Shown piece after piece: positions 19,130 through 28,728 of a DNA stretch of 64,000 nt. The position numbers and the translations under genes are program-made. The notes under the pieces were generated by a model. The model worked only from the letters and a program-made list of their open reading frames with translations, did no database searches and had not been told where the DNA came from. Within the stretch, counting starts at the first letter, position 1. Each line of letters opens with the position of its first letter. The DNA comes from Hyphomicrobiales bacterium (GTDB lineage: Bacteria > Pseudomonadota > Alphaproteobacteria > Rhizobiales > OSC116), in the NCBI GenBank assembly GCA_002401855.1, contig NVUH01000005.1:1-64000 (forward strand). The letters are read 5' to 3'.

Positions 19130-19693
19130 CTATACAGATTGCTCAACACTGAGCACTTCGGGGATAAAATGACGCAGCAGGTTTTCAATGCCGCTCTTCA
19201 GCGTCATGGTTGAACTTGGACAACCTGCACAGGCGCCTTTCATGCGCAGAAAAACCACGCCTTCTTTAAAGCCTTTAAACACAATATCGCCACCATCTTG
19301 CGCCACTGCAGGGCGGATTCTTGTGTCGATCAATTCCTTAATCGCCAGCACTAAATCTTTATCATTTTCTTCGAAAAATTCTTCTTCACTATAATCAGCA
19401 TTGGGATCTTCAAGCAATATCGGCATATTGGCCATAAAATGATCCATAATGGCGCTCATCACCGCGGGTTGTAAATCATCCCAATTTTGGTCGGCAGTTT
19501 TGGTAACGGTGATAAAATCACTGCCCAAAAATACGGTTTTAACCCCATTAATAACAAATAACCTCTGCGCCATTGGCGCATATTCGGCTTCAGCATCGCT
19601 GTTAAACTCCAGCGGCTCATAAGGCGAGATTGGTTGACCCGGTAAGAATTTAAGAGTTTCGGGGTTGGGTGTGGTTTCGGTTTGAACAAACAT
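19130..19693 (-). CDS. Nfu-type iron-sulfur carrier protein
   Basis: 187 residues. N-terminal Nfu_N domain (MFVQTETTPNPETLKFLPG) and C-terminal NifU-like domain with the cluster-binding GACAGCPSS (CxxC). It delivers Fe-S clusters to client proteins, which here could include MiaB and HemW. The two-domain layout is typical of alphaproteobacterial and mitochondrial NFU1 proteins. Confidence 0.93.
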   Translation of the reverse strand: MFVQTETTPNPETLKFLPGQPISPYEPLEFNSDAEAEYAPMAQRLFVINGVKTVFLGSDFITVTKTADQNWDDLQPAVMSAIMDHFMANMPILLEDPNADYSEEEFFEENDKDLVLAIKELIDTRIRPAVAQDGGDIVFKGFKEGVVFLRMKGACAGCPSSTMTLKSGIENLLRHFIPEVLSVEQSV

Positions 19694-19760
19694 ATTATAT
19701 TCCTGACGAATTAACTCGGATATAGTTTATACCCAATATAAATGATGAATTCAAGATAAA

Positions 19761-20228
19761 TTAGCTTAACGCCGAAATATCTTTATCACTAAGGTTGCCA
19801 GGTATCAAGGTGACAGGAATGGGAAAAACCTCAGCCGATTGATTGGCCAATGATGCCACTAGTGGCCCCGGCCCAGAGCCATCAACCGCGCTACCTAGCA
19901 TTAAAATGGCAATTGCGTCATCATGTTTAATCAGATCGAGAATCTCTTCACGCTTGTCGCCTTGTTTGACGATAATTTCAGGCATCAGCTCAACTGCTGA
20001 TTCGACATCATCCAAAATGGCTTTAATTATCTGTTCGGCATTGGCATAGGCCTCATCGCGCATAATGGCCTCAACCCCCAACCAATGTTGAAAATCAGCA
20101 TTGTCAATGACATGTAAAATGGTGATCAATGCACCAGTGGCGATGGCGCGAGAGGCTGCATATCTAAGCGCCACACGGCATTCATCCGTGTCGTCAATCA
20201 CCACTAAAAATTTACGTTTCCCGTCCAT
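19761..20228 (-). CDS. Universal stress protein (UspA family)
   Basis: 155 residues, one Usp domain. It starts KFLVVIDDTDECRVALRYA and has a late LGSAVDGSGPGPLV segment resembling the ATP-binding G-x2-G-x9-G-S/T loop of the ATP-binding class. Located between trpS and the nfu-like gene, its usual rhizobial neighbours. Physiological role unknown. Confidence 0.88.
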   Translation of the reverse strand: MDGKRKFLVVIDDTDECRVALRYAASRAIATGALITILHVIDNADFQHWLGVEAIMRDEAYANAEQIIKAILDDVESAVELMPEIIVKQGDKREEILDLIKHDDAIAILMLGSAVDGSGPGPLVASLANQSAEVFPIPVTLIPGNLSDKDISALS

Positions 20229-20301
20229 TCATGCCTCATAGATTAACCAAATTAATGCTTAATCTGCCATCAAATGCCGCAAAGCGCAAGCTTTGTGGTG
20301 A

Positions 20302-21348
20302 TTATACCATAAAACCGACAATGCGTTTGACGTCTTGCATCAAGGGGGCGGCTAGCGCGCGGGCGCGTTCGGCACCGTCTTTAAGCACTTGGTCGATATG
20401 CGCTTCGTCTTTTATTAAACGATTTATCTCATCGCCTATTGGACAAATTTTTGCCACAGCCAAGTCAATCAACGCGCCTTTAAACTCTCTAAATTGTTGG
20501 CCACCAAATTGGTCAAGCACCTGTTGGCTATCTGTATCATCAAGTGCCGCAAAAATAGACACAAGGTTGCGTGCTTCTGGCCGCCCTTCAAGTCCTGCGG
20601 TTTCGCTTGGCAAAGCCTCAGGGTCGGTTTTGGCTTTTTTGAGCTTTTTGGCCAGTAAATCTCTATCATCATTCATGTTGATGCGCGTCATATCCGATTC
20701 GGCGCTACTGCTCATTTTTTTGGTGCCATCGCGTAAGCTCATCACCCGTACGGGTTTGTTTCCGAAATTAATAAGTGGCTCAGTCATGCAGAAAAATTGA
20801 TCACCAAAGCCAAGTTCTTTAATCTCATTGGCATAATCATTGTTAAATTTTTGTGCAATGTCGCGGCATAATTCTAAATGTTGCTTTTGGTCATCACCTA
20901 CAGGTACATGGGTGGCGTTATAAAGCAAGATATCCGCTGCCATTAGGCTTGGATATGCCAATAAACCAAGTGATACATTTTCGGAATTCTTTCCTGCTTT
21001 ATCTTTGAACTGCGTCATGCGGTTCATCCAACCAAGCCGTGCGACACAGTTAAAAATCCAACCCAATTCAACATGGGCGGCCACCCGTGACTGGTTGAAA
21101 ATAATGCTTTTTGAGGGGTCAAGACCAGCCGCTAAATATGTAGCAGTAAGCTCTACGGTACGTGCGCGCAACGTTTTAGGGTCTTGTTTAACCGTGATGG
21201 CATGCATATCAACCACACAATAGATATTTTCAAAACTTGAATCCTCTTGCAGCTTTACAAATTTTTGAATCGCCCCAAGATAATTGCCCAAATGTATTTT
21301 GCCTGACGGCTGAATACCCGAAAATACGCGTTTGGTGAACTGGGTCAT
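20302..21348 (-). CDS. trpS: Tryptophanyl-tRNA synthetase
   Basis: Class I synthetase charging tRNA-Trp. About 348 residues. The HIGH box appears as HLGNYLGA after SGIQPSGKI, and the KMSKS box as [10 protein letters not shown]. Start at [11 protein letters not shown], preceded by AGGA at proper distance; a longer form would run into murJ. A hairpin with a GCAA loop on the plus strand lies just past its stop (about 20277-20298) but has no T-run. Confidence 0.95.
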   Translation of the reverse strand: MTQFTKRVFSGIQPSGKIHLGNYLGAIQKFVKLQEDSSFENIYCVVDMHAITVKQDPKTLRARTVELTATYLAAGLDPSKSIIFNQSRVAAHVELGWIFNCVARLGWMNRMTQFKDKAGKNSENVSLGLLAYPSLMAADILLYNATHVPVGDDQKQHLELCRDIAQKFNNDYANEIKELGFGDQFFCMTEPLINFGNKPVRVMSLRDGTKKMSSSAESDMTRINMNDDRDLLAKKLKKAKTDPEALPSETAGLEGRPEARNLVSIFAALDDTDSQQVLDQFGGQQFREFKGALIDLAVAKICPIGDEINRLIKDEAHIDQVLKDGAERARALAAPLMQDVKRIVGFMV

Positions 21349-21355
21349 GACATTC

Positions 21356-22984
21356 CTAACTCTTTTTATCTGTTGAGCTGTTATCGCTCGAATTTTTGGC
21401 TTTTTCAAGCGGTTTGCTATTTTTATTTTTGCGCTTCACAAAGCCTTTCATTTCGCTAAAGGTCAGCGCGCCTGTATAATGCAAGAATAAGCCATAGGTC
21501 ACCGCCCCTTCGATCACCAATAAAGACATTAGGCCACCGCGCAATATATCATTATTATCGGCGCTTAGCCACGGGCTGAGATAGACGGCGCTATAATAGA
21601 CACAGGCGCCCATCAACAAGCTAGCAATCACAATCATCGGTAGTGTTTTGATGCATTTAACATCCAACTTAAAATGCCCGCGCCAATATAACGTACCCGC
21701 CAACAGCAGACAATTCATCCACGCGGCAATAGATGTGGCGATGGCAATGCCAACATGTTGCCAATATTGGGCAAAAATAAGTGCCATAACCGTGTTGGCA
21801 ATGATGGTGGCAATGCCATAATACATGGGGGTTTTGGTATCTTGGTTGGCGAAAAACCCAGGAGAAAAAACTTTAATCGCCACGAAAGCTGGCAAGCCCA
21901 CGGCAAAGGCGCGCAATACAATTGCCGTCTCGACTGTGGCAGGTGCGTTAAACCGCCCGCGCTCAAACAACACCGAAACCACCACTTCAGCAATGAATAA
22001 AAACGCCACCATAGCGGGCACAGTGAGCATCATCGAGAATTCTAATGCGCGGTTTTGTAAATCATTGGCCTCGGTTTTATCATGTGCGGCAAAGGCACGT
22101 GATAAGCTGGGCAACAACACCACACCAACCGCCACACCAACCACCCCAAGTGGCAATTGATAAAGCCGATCGGCATAATATAAATAGCCAACTGCGCCCG
22201 TATAAGAGGTCGCAATGCCCGTGCCGATGACGATGTTGATTTGTGTGATGCCCCCTGCAATCATCCCCGGAACGCCGAGGTTGACCAATTCTTTAATGTC
22301 TTTGTTAAAAGTCGGGCGCATGAAATGCGGCAAATGTCCTTGTTTTTTGCAATAATACCAGATGGCCGCCACTTGCACAAAACCCGCAAATGTAACCGCA
22401 TAAGATAGATAACGCGCGACTAATTCTTGCTCGATTACATTGAGTAAAACCAAAATAATAATGGCAGAAACCACCACCACATTAAGCAAAACAGGCACCA
22501 ATGCCGCGATGGCAAATTTTTGGAAACTGTTCAAAATGCCCGCAATTAGCGCCATGATAGACAAAAACATCAGATAAGGAAACATGATGCGCGCCAGTTC
22601 AACCGCTAAATCATATTTATCTGCATCAGCCCTAAACCCCCAGGCAATACCGCCCAAAAAAGTCGGCATGAAAATTTCGAACAAAGCGGTGAGAATCAGC
22701 AAAATCAGCACCAAACCGCTCATCGCTTCGGAGGCAAATTTTGTGGCAGCAGCTTCGCCATCCCGTTCAATTTTTTTATTGTAAAGCGGAACAAATGCGG
22801 CGTTAAACGCCCCTTCAGCAAATATCCGCCTAAATAGGTTGGGAATGCGAAACGCCACAATAAACGCACCAGCGATTGGCCCTGTGCCAAGCACCGCCGC
22901 AAATAACATATCGCGCACAAAGCCCAATATGCGGCTTAACATGGTCATCACGCCAACGGTAAACGCATCTTTTGCAAATTTCAT
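21356..22984 (-). CDS. murJ: Lipid II flippase MurJ
   Basis: Integral membrane protein that flips lipid II for peptidoglycan synthesis. 542 residues with about 14 hydrophobic segments. The N-terminus shows the MviN signature [16 protein letters not shown]. The C-terminus ends in a Lys/Ser-rich cytoplasmic tail. It lies 8 bp downstream of glnD, a conserved rhizobial pairing. Confidence 0.94.
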   Translation of the reverse strand: MKFAKDAFTVGVMTMLSRILGFVRDMLFAAVLGTGPIAGAFIVAFRIPNLFRRIFAEGAFNAAFVPLYNKKIERDGEAAATKFASEAMSGLVLILLILTALFEIFMPTFLGGIAWGFRADADKYDLAVELARIMFPYLMFLSIMALIAGILNSFQKFAIAALVPVLLNVVVVSAIIILVLLNVIEQELVARYLSYAVTFAGFVQVAAIWYYCKKQGHLPHFMRPTFNKDIKELVNLGVPGMIAGGITQINIVIGTGIATSYTGAVGYLYYADRLYQLPLGVVGVAVGVVLLPSLSRAFAAHDKTEANDLQNRALEFSMMLTVPAMVAFLFIAEVVVSVLFERGRFNAPATVETAIVLRAFAVGLPAFVAIKVFSPGFFANQDTKTPMYYGIATIIANTVMALIFAQYWQHVGIAIATSIAAWMNCLLLAGTLYWRGHFKLDVKCIKTLPMIVIASLLMGACVYYSAVYLSPWLSADNNDILRGGLMSLLVIEGAVTYGLFLHYTGALTFSEMKGFVKRKNKNSKPLEKAKNSSDNSSTDKKS

Positions 22985-22992
22985 AGCCTGCC

Positions 22993-25818
22993 CTAATTCT
23001 GCAAAATGGTCAATAAAGTGGCTTTGATATTATCTTGCCGCTCTTCACTGGTAATTTTATTTTGCATCAAATCAATAACATAAAAAGCATCAATCGCTTG
23101 CTCGCCAACGGTCGAAATATGTGCTGAACCAATGTTTAAGTTTAATTGGTATAAAGCACAAGTCAGATCATAAAGCAATTTTGGCCTGTCTAAGCCCCTA
23201 ATCTCAATCACCGTAAATTTTTCGGAAAGTTGATTAGACAGTGAAACTTTGGGTTCAACATGAAAGGCATCAATATTTTGTTTGAGTGGCTTTTCTTCTA
23301 AAGTTGATGGCAAATGAATCTCGCCACGCAAGGCTTTTTCGATTGTATTGGTAATGGATTTACCGCGGCGCTTTTCATCAATATCATTTTCGAATTGGCG
23401 TTTTATCTGCACCCTATCTACCGCCATACCATCACGTGTGGTGAAAATATGAGCACCAACAATATCACCGCCCATTGCCGCACACGAGCCCGTTACAATT
23501 GACAATAAACGCGAATGATCCGCTGCAATGACGGTAATTTTGGTCATTTCTAAAAACGCATCGGTCGAAACACTGGTGGCAAGGCCTTCTTTATCAGCTT
23601 TCTTGATAAGCAAGGCATGTCTAACTTGCATTTCAACCGGCACATAAATTAAATAAGGCGGATAATGCCTTTCAACAAAATGCTTCTGTTGTTTTTGGGA
23701 TAATTTTTTAACAGGTAACTTTTTAAGCTCATCCGTCAATAATGCTTTGGCAACTTTAACCCGCTCTTCGATTTTTTCGGCCGAGTTACCGCCGGTTAAA
23801 AACCTTTCGGTTTGATAATAAAGCTCGCGCAGTAGCTGGCCTTTCCAGCCATTCCACACGCCGGGGCCCACCGCGCGAATGTCAACAACGGTCAACACCA
23901 ATAACATCCGCAACCGCTCCAAAGTTTTAACTTTGGCGGCAAAATCTTCAATCGTTTTGGGGTCCATTAAATCGCGAGTTTGGGCAACTTCACTCATTTC
24001 CAAATGATCAAGCACCAACCATTCGACCAGCTCAGTTTCGGCGCGGCTCATGCCCAGTGTCGGGCATAATAATTTAGCCTCTTTAGCACCTGCAACAGAA
24101 TGGCTTTCTTTGCGCCCCTTGGCAATATCGTGAATAAACACCGCCATATAAAGCGCGCGCCTATTGGTAATTTCACCAATAATTTCAGTTGCGGTGGGGT
24201 GGGCTTCACTTTCTAAGCCTGCATCAATTCGCGACAAAACACCGACAGCCCGCAATAAATGTTCATCTACCGTATAATGGTGATACATATTAAATTGCAT
24301 CAGCGAAACAATTTTGCCAAATGGCTTGATATAGCGACCCAATACGCCCGCTTCATTCATTTTACGTAAATTAATTTCGGGTGCGTTTTTAGAGCATAAA
24401 AGCTTTAAAAACAAGATGCTAGCCTTAAGGTTAGCGCGTAAATCATCGTCAATTAACCGCAACGACCGCGTCACCAATTTCAAAGTGACAGGGTGAATAA
24501 GCAGGCTATATTTATCAATCAAATAAAACAAACCGATCAGATGGGTGGGATCTTTGATGAAGATTTGATCATTGAGCGCCACAATGCGCCCATGTTCAAC
24601 TTTAAAAGCCTTGGTTTTGTTAATTTCTTCGATATTTTTACCAGCAATGAAGCGGCTCAATAAACGCTGTGCAACATTGCCTTGTTTAATCTCTTGGCTT
24701 TCCAGCACCGCACAGAATATGCGGGTTAAATCACCCACTTGCTTGGCGATGATGAAATAATGTTTCATAAACCGCTCAACCGCACGCAAACCACCATGCG
24801 AGGAATAGCCCAATCTAGCCGCTAATTCTTCTTGCACATCAAACGAAACTCGCTCTTCAGCACGGCCAACTAAAAAGTGCAGGTGACAACGCACCGACCA
24901 TAGGAAATCTTCACATTTTCTAAAATTACGATATTCAACCTCGGTAAACACCCCGGCTTCGACCATTTGGCTGGCGCGTTTGAGCTGATAAATATATTTA
25001 CCAATCCAAAATAATGTATGTAAATCGCGCAAACCACCTTTGCCATCTTTAATGTTAGGCTCGACCAAATAACGTGATTTACCCGAAGCTTGGTGGCGTA
25101 AATCACGCTCTTCGAGTTTGGCTTCGGTAAATTCTCGCGCATGGCCCTTGATGATTTTTTGATTAAATTCGACACCCAATTCATCAAATAAATCATGGTT
25201 GCCACATATGAAACGTGCCTCCAAAATTGAGGTTCGGATGGTCATATCGGTTTTAGAATGGGTGATAGATTGCTCGACATTGCGCACCGCATGGCCAACT
25301 TTAAAATTCAAATCCCATAAGAAATACAAAATAAATTCGATAATTTGCTCTGAACGTTTGTCAGGTTTGGCAGGCAAAAGCATTAGTAAATCAATATCTG
25401 AATGTGGTGCCAAACTATCGCGGCCATAACCGCCGACGGCGACCACGGCAATACGCTGGGCATCATTGGCATCAGCATCGGCAAACACATGGCTTTCAGC
25501 CAATTGCATCAGCGCCGAAATCAGGCCATCTTGATAGGCCGATAAACCGCGCGCGCATTGCGTGCCTTTACCCGTTCTGGTTAACTCCAAAAATGCTTGA
25601 TGCCGAACATCTTTGAGCGATAATCGTGCCTTATTGAGCAAAGCCAAGCGTGTTTCGGCTGCATTTTTTGAGTAATCTCCACCGTTTTGTTGAATCACTT
25701 CAACAAAATCACCAAAAATGGCCGCCGCAAAAATTTTGGCCATTTTGCGGCTTGAAGTGCGGTAATTCACCCGCTTACTCAGCTTATAGGGTGTTTTTTC
25801 TGTGGCAACTTCTGTCAT
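22993..25818 (-). CDS. glnD: Bifunctional PII uridylyltransferase/uridylyl-removing enzyme
   Basis: Nitrogen sensor that uridylylates and deuridylylates PII proteins in response to glutamine. 941 residues. Nucleotidyltransferase domain with GGYGRDSLAPHSDIDLL, a helical linker, an HD hydrolase domain (AVFIHDIAKGRKESHS), then two C-terminal ACT domains, the last beginning near FTVIEIRGLDRPKLLYDLT. All catalytic motifs look intact. The PII gene is not in this window. Confidence 0.96.
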   Translation of the reverse strand: MTEVATEKTPYKLSKRVNYRTSSRKMAKIFAAAIFGDFVEVIQQNGGDYSKNAAETRLALLNKARLSLKDVRHQAFLELTRTGKGTQCARGLSAYQDGLISALMQLAESHVFADADANDAQRIAVVAVGGYGRDSLAPHSDIDLLMLLPAKPDKRSEQIIEFILYFLWDLNFKVGHAVRNVEQSITHSKTDMTIRTSILEARFICGNHDLFDELGVEFNQKIIKGHAREFTEAKLEERDLRHQASGKSRYLVEPNIKDGKGGLRDLHTLFWIGKYIYQLKRASQMVEAGVFTEVEYRNFRKCEDFLWSVRCHLHFLVGRAEERVSFDVQEELAARLGYSSHGGLRAVERFMKHYFIIAKQVGDLTRIFCAVLESQEIKQGNVAQRLLSRFIAGKNIEEINKTKAFKVEHGRIVALNDQIFIKDPTHLIGLFYLIDKYSLLIHPVTLKLVTRSLRLIDDDLRANLKASILFLKLLCSKNAPEINLRKMNEAGVLGRYIKPFGKIVSLMQFNMYHHYTVDEHLLRAVGVLSRIDAGLESEAHPTATEIIGEITNRRALYMAVFIHDIAKGRKESHSVAGAKEAKLLCPTLGMSRAETELVEWLVLDHLEMSEVAQTRDLMDPKTIEDFAAKVKTLERLRMLLVLTVVDIRAVGPGVWNGWKGQLLRELYYQTERFLTGGNSAEKIEERVKVAKALLTDELKKLPVKKLSQKQQKHFVERHYPPYLIYVPVEMQVRHALLIKKADKEGLATSVSTDAFLEMTKITVIAADHSRLLSIVTGSCAAMGGDIVGAHIFTTRDGMAVDRVQIKRQFENDIDEKRRGKSITNTIEKALRGEIHLPSTLEEKPLKQNIDAFHVEPKVSLSNQLSEKFTVIEIRGLDRPKLLYDLTCALYQLNLNIGSAHISTVGEQAIDAFYVIDLMQNKITSEERQDNIKATLLTILQN

Positions 25819-25854
25819 AATAGAACCTTAAACTTGGGTTTCTCTGTGTGGGCT

Positions 25855-28608
25855 TTAAACCGTGTCATTGGCGATTCTTTTCAGCTCATAAATCAAATCC
25901 AGCGCGATTTTTGGAGTTAAATCATCTGGTATAATGGCCAACACGCGCTGTTTAAGTTGGTCAGCAGCAGGGTCAGCCGCTTGGCTGAATGATTTGGGTC
26001 TTGCATGGTTAAACAGCGGTAAATCATCAATCATATTTTGCTTTATTTCATCATTTTGATTTTTTTCCAAATATTCTAAAACTTCGGTGGCGCGATTGAT
26101 AACCAAATCTGGCAAACCAGCCAATTTAGCCACATGAATGCCGTAAGACCGCTCGGCCACACCTTTGCGCACCTCGTGCAAGAAACGCACCTCGCCATTC
26201 CATTCAGCCACCCGCATGGTGGCATTTTTTAAATGTTTAAGCTTGTCATTCAGCCCCGTCAGCTCATGATAATGGGTAGCAAATAACGAACGGCAGCTAT
26301 TTTGCTCATGCAAATGTTCAATGGTTGCCCATGCGATGGAAAGGCCATCATAAGTGGCAGTGCCGCGGCCAATTTCATCTAAAATCACCAGAGATTTTTC
26401 GGTCGCTTGGTTTAAAATAGTGGCGGTTTCGACCATTTCGACCATAAAGGTCGAGCGGCCACGCGCCAAATCATCTGACGCACCAACCCGGCTGAATAAT
26501 TTATCAATAATGCCAATATGCGCCGATTGCGCAGGCACATAACAGCCCATTTGTGCCAAAATAGCGATCAGCGCATTCTGCCTTAAATAGGTTGATTTAC
26601 CTGCCATATTAGGGCCAGTGAGCAGCAAAATGCGTGCAGAATTTTGGGCGCCTTTTTCAGCTTGGTTTAGCAGACACCCATTGGCAATAAATGCAGGCTC
26701 ATTACGGCTTTTAAGCGCTTGTTCAACCACAATATGGCGGCCATTTTCAATGTTAAATACCTGACTGTCATCAATTTTAGGGCGGCAATAATTCTCCTCA
26801 CCCGCCAACAACGCGAGCGCTGCAGCCACATCCAGCGCCGCCAATGCACCCGCTAATTTGTTGAGATTTGGGGCAAATTTAGTGGTGGCGCTAACCAATT
26901 TTTCAAATTCTTGTAATTCAATTTCGAGCGCTTTATTGCCAGCAGATGAGATTTTCAATTCAAGCTCGCCAAGCTCAACACTGGTGAACCGCACCACGTT
27001 TTTCATGGTTTGGCGGTGGATGAAATCGGCTTTAAATTCATTAAGTAAAACATCGGCATTTGCAGCAGAGACTTCAATAAAATAGCCCAGCATATTATTA
27101 TGTTTAATGCGTAGATTTTTTACATTTGTTTGCGCGCTATATTTACGCTCAAGCCCCGCAATAAACTGCCTGCCTTGAGTGGACAATTGCCGCGCCTCAT
27201 CTAAATCAGGGCGCAATCCATCGCGTATAAACCCGCCATCACGGGCCAGCAAAGGCACTTCATCATTCAAATTATCAATCAGCATTTGGTTGAGGCCACA
27301 ATGGCTTAGATTGAGATTTTCGATGGCAATTTTTAAATCCTGCGGCCACGTTTCGCGGTTGGATTTTAAAAACAAAGCCTCGCTTTGTTGGGCTTTTAAA
27401 AATGCCGTGCGCAGGCTGAGTAAATCGCGCGGGCCCCCGCGGCCAATCGCCAGCCGTGCCAAAGCCCGTTCTATATCTGGTAGGTTTTTAATCAAGTCTC
27501 TAAAATCGTGAATATAATGGCTTTGGTTCAAAAACCACGCAATCATATTAAGCCGTTCTTCTATCAATTTTTGATCGGTTAATGGCGATGACAAGCGGCC
27601 AGCCAATAAACGTGCCGCTTGGCCAGTGACCGTGCGGTCAATGGCATTGAGCAGGCTACCCGCCTTTTCGCCCGTTTGGGTACGCAAAATTTCTAAGCTC
27701 GTGCGGGTGGCGGCATCAATCAGCATATTGCTGCCCATTTGGTGCTGGTCTGGTCGCTTTAAAATCGGCATTTGGCCTTTTTGAGTGTCTTCAATATAGG
27801 CATATAAGCCACCCAAGGCGCTCAGTTCGGCACGGTTAAACCCGCCCAATTCAGTAATATCGGATAGATTAAAATAAGTTGAAAAATTATTTGTCGCTTG
27901 TTGGCTGTCAAAGCTATCTTGCATGCATGGCGAAAGAATCGCGCCGCGTTCAGTCCATAATTCTAAATAATCAATAGCCGTATCGCCTTGTTTGAAAGGC
28001 TCGATAAACGCCTCAAGGCTTGACGAATAAATAATTTCCTTGGCTTCGAGCCGCGCCACCGTGGCATTAACATTGCCGAGCGCCATAGTCTCGCAGGCAA
28101 AACCACCCGTTGAAATATCCACCCAAGCCACAGCCAACATGGGCTCACCAGCTTCAGAAAGGCTGACATTGGGCACGATTGACAATAGATAATTATTCAA
28201 TCGGGCATTGAGCAAGCTATCTTCGGTCAGTGTGCCAGCGGTTACAATGCGCACCACACCGCGTTTGACCACTGATTTTGGCCCGCGTTTTTTGGCTTCT
28301 TTAGGGTCTTCAAGCTGATCGACAATTGCAACTTTAAAGCCTTTTTTGGCCAATTTTTGCAAATATTGTGTCGATGCGTGCACCGGCACGCCGCACATCG
28401 GGATGTCCTCACCATTATGTTTGCCGCGTTTGGTCAGGGTTATATCAAGCGCCAATGAAGCGGCGACGGCATCATCAAAGAATAATTCGTAAAAATCGCC
28501 CATACGAAAAAACAATAATTTCCCCGGGTTGGCAATCTTAATTTCCATGAATTGCTGCATCATTGGGGTGGTTTTATGAACCGATTTGCTGGCTTTTAGA
28601 TTGGACAT
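25855..28608 (-). CDS. mutS: DNA mismatch repair protein MutS
   Basis: Recognises mismatches and starts repair. 917 residues. The mismatch-binding Phe-x-Glu appears within [11 protein letters not shown], followed by connector, lever and clamp domains. The ATPase domain has Walker [14 protein letters not shown] and Walker [17 protein letters not shown]. The C-terminal region is complete. It lies 36 bp upstream of glnD. Confidence 0.97.
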   Translation of the reverse strand: MSNLKASKSVHKTTPMMQQFMEIKIANPGKLLFFRMGDFYELFFDDAVAASLALDITLTKRGKHNGEDIPMCGVPVHASTQYLQKLAKKGFKVAIVDQLEDPKEAKKRGPKSVVKRGVVRIVTAGTLTEDSLLNARLNNYLLSIVPNVSLSEAGEPMLAVAWVDISTGGFACETMALGNVNATVARLEAKEIIYSSSLEAFIEPFKQGDTAIDYLELWTERGAILSPCMQDSFDSQQATNNFSTYFNLSDITELGGFNRAELSALGGLYAYIEDTQKGQMPILKRPDQHQMGSNMLIDAATRTSLEILRTQTGEKAGSLLNAIDRTVTGQAARLLAGRLSSPLTDQKLIEERLNMIAWFLNQSHYIHDFRDLIKNLPDIERALARLAIGRGGPRDLLSLRTAFLKAQQSEALFLKSNRETWPQDLKIAIENLNLSHCGLNQMLIDNLNDEVPLLARDGGFIRDGLRPDLDEARQLSTQGRQFIAGLERKYSAQTNVKNLRIKHNNMLGYFIEVSAANADVLLNEFKADFIHRQTMKNVVRFTSVELGELELKISSAGNKALEIELQEFEKLVSATTKFAPNLNKLAGALAALDVAAALALLAGEENYCRPKIDDSQVFNIENGRHIVVEQALKSRNEPAFIANGCLLNQAEKGAQNSARILLLTGPNMAGKSTYLRQNALIAILAQMGCYVPAQSAHIGIIDKLFSRVGASDDLARGRSTFMVEMVETATILNQATEKSLVILDEIGRGTATYDGLSIAWATIEHLHEQNSCRSLFATHYHELTGLNDKLKHLKNATMRVAEWNGEVRFLHEVRKGVAERSYGIHVAKLAGLPDLVINRATEVLEYLEKNQNDEIKQNMIDDLPLFNHARPKSFSQAADPAADQLKQRVLAIIPDDLTPKIALDLIYELKRIANDTV

Positions 28609-28728
28609 TCAGGCGCTATCAATAATGAAATTTGAGTTGATTAAATAGTATAAAACTTAGACTATAAATGCAAACTCAAACCATATAAAGCTCAAACTAT
28701 AATGGCTTTAGCCACAGTCATTCCTGCA

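Noticed and set aside
20277-20298. Intrinsic terminator of trpS
   Set aside because: A good stem with a four-base loop is present, but no T-run follows on the minus strand, so it is mentioned only with trpS.
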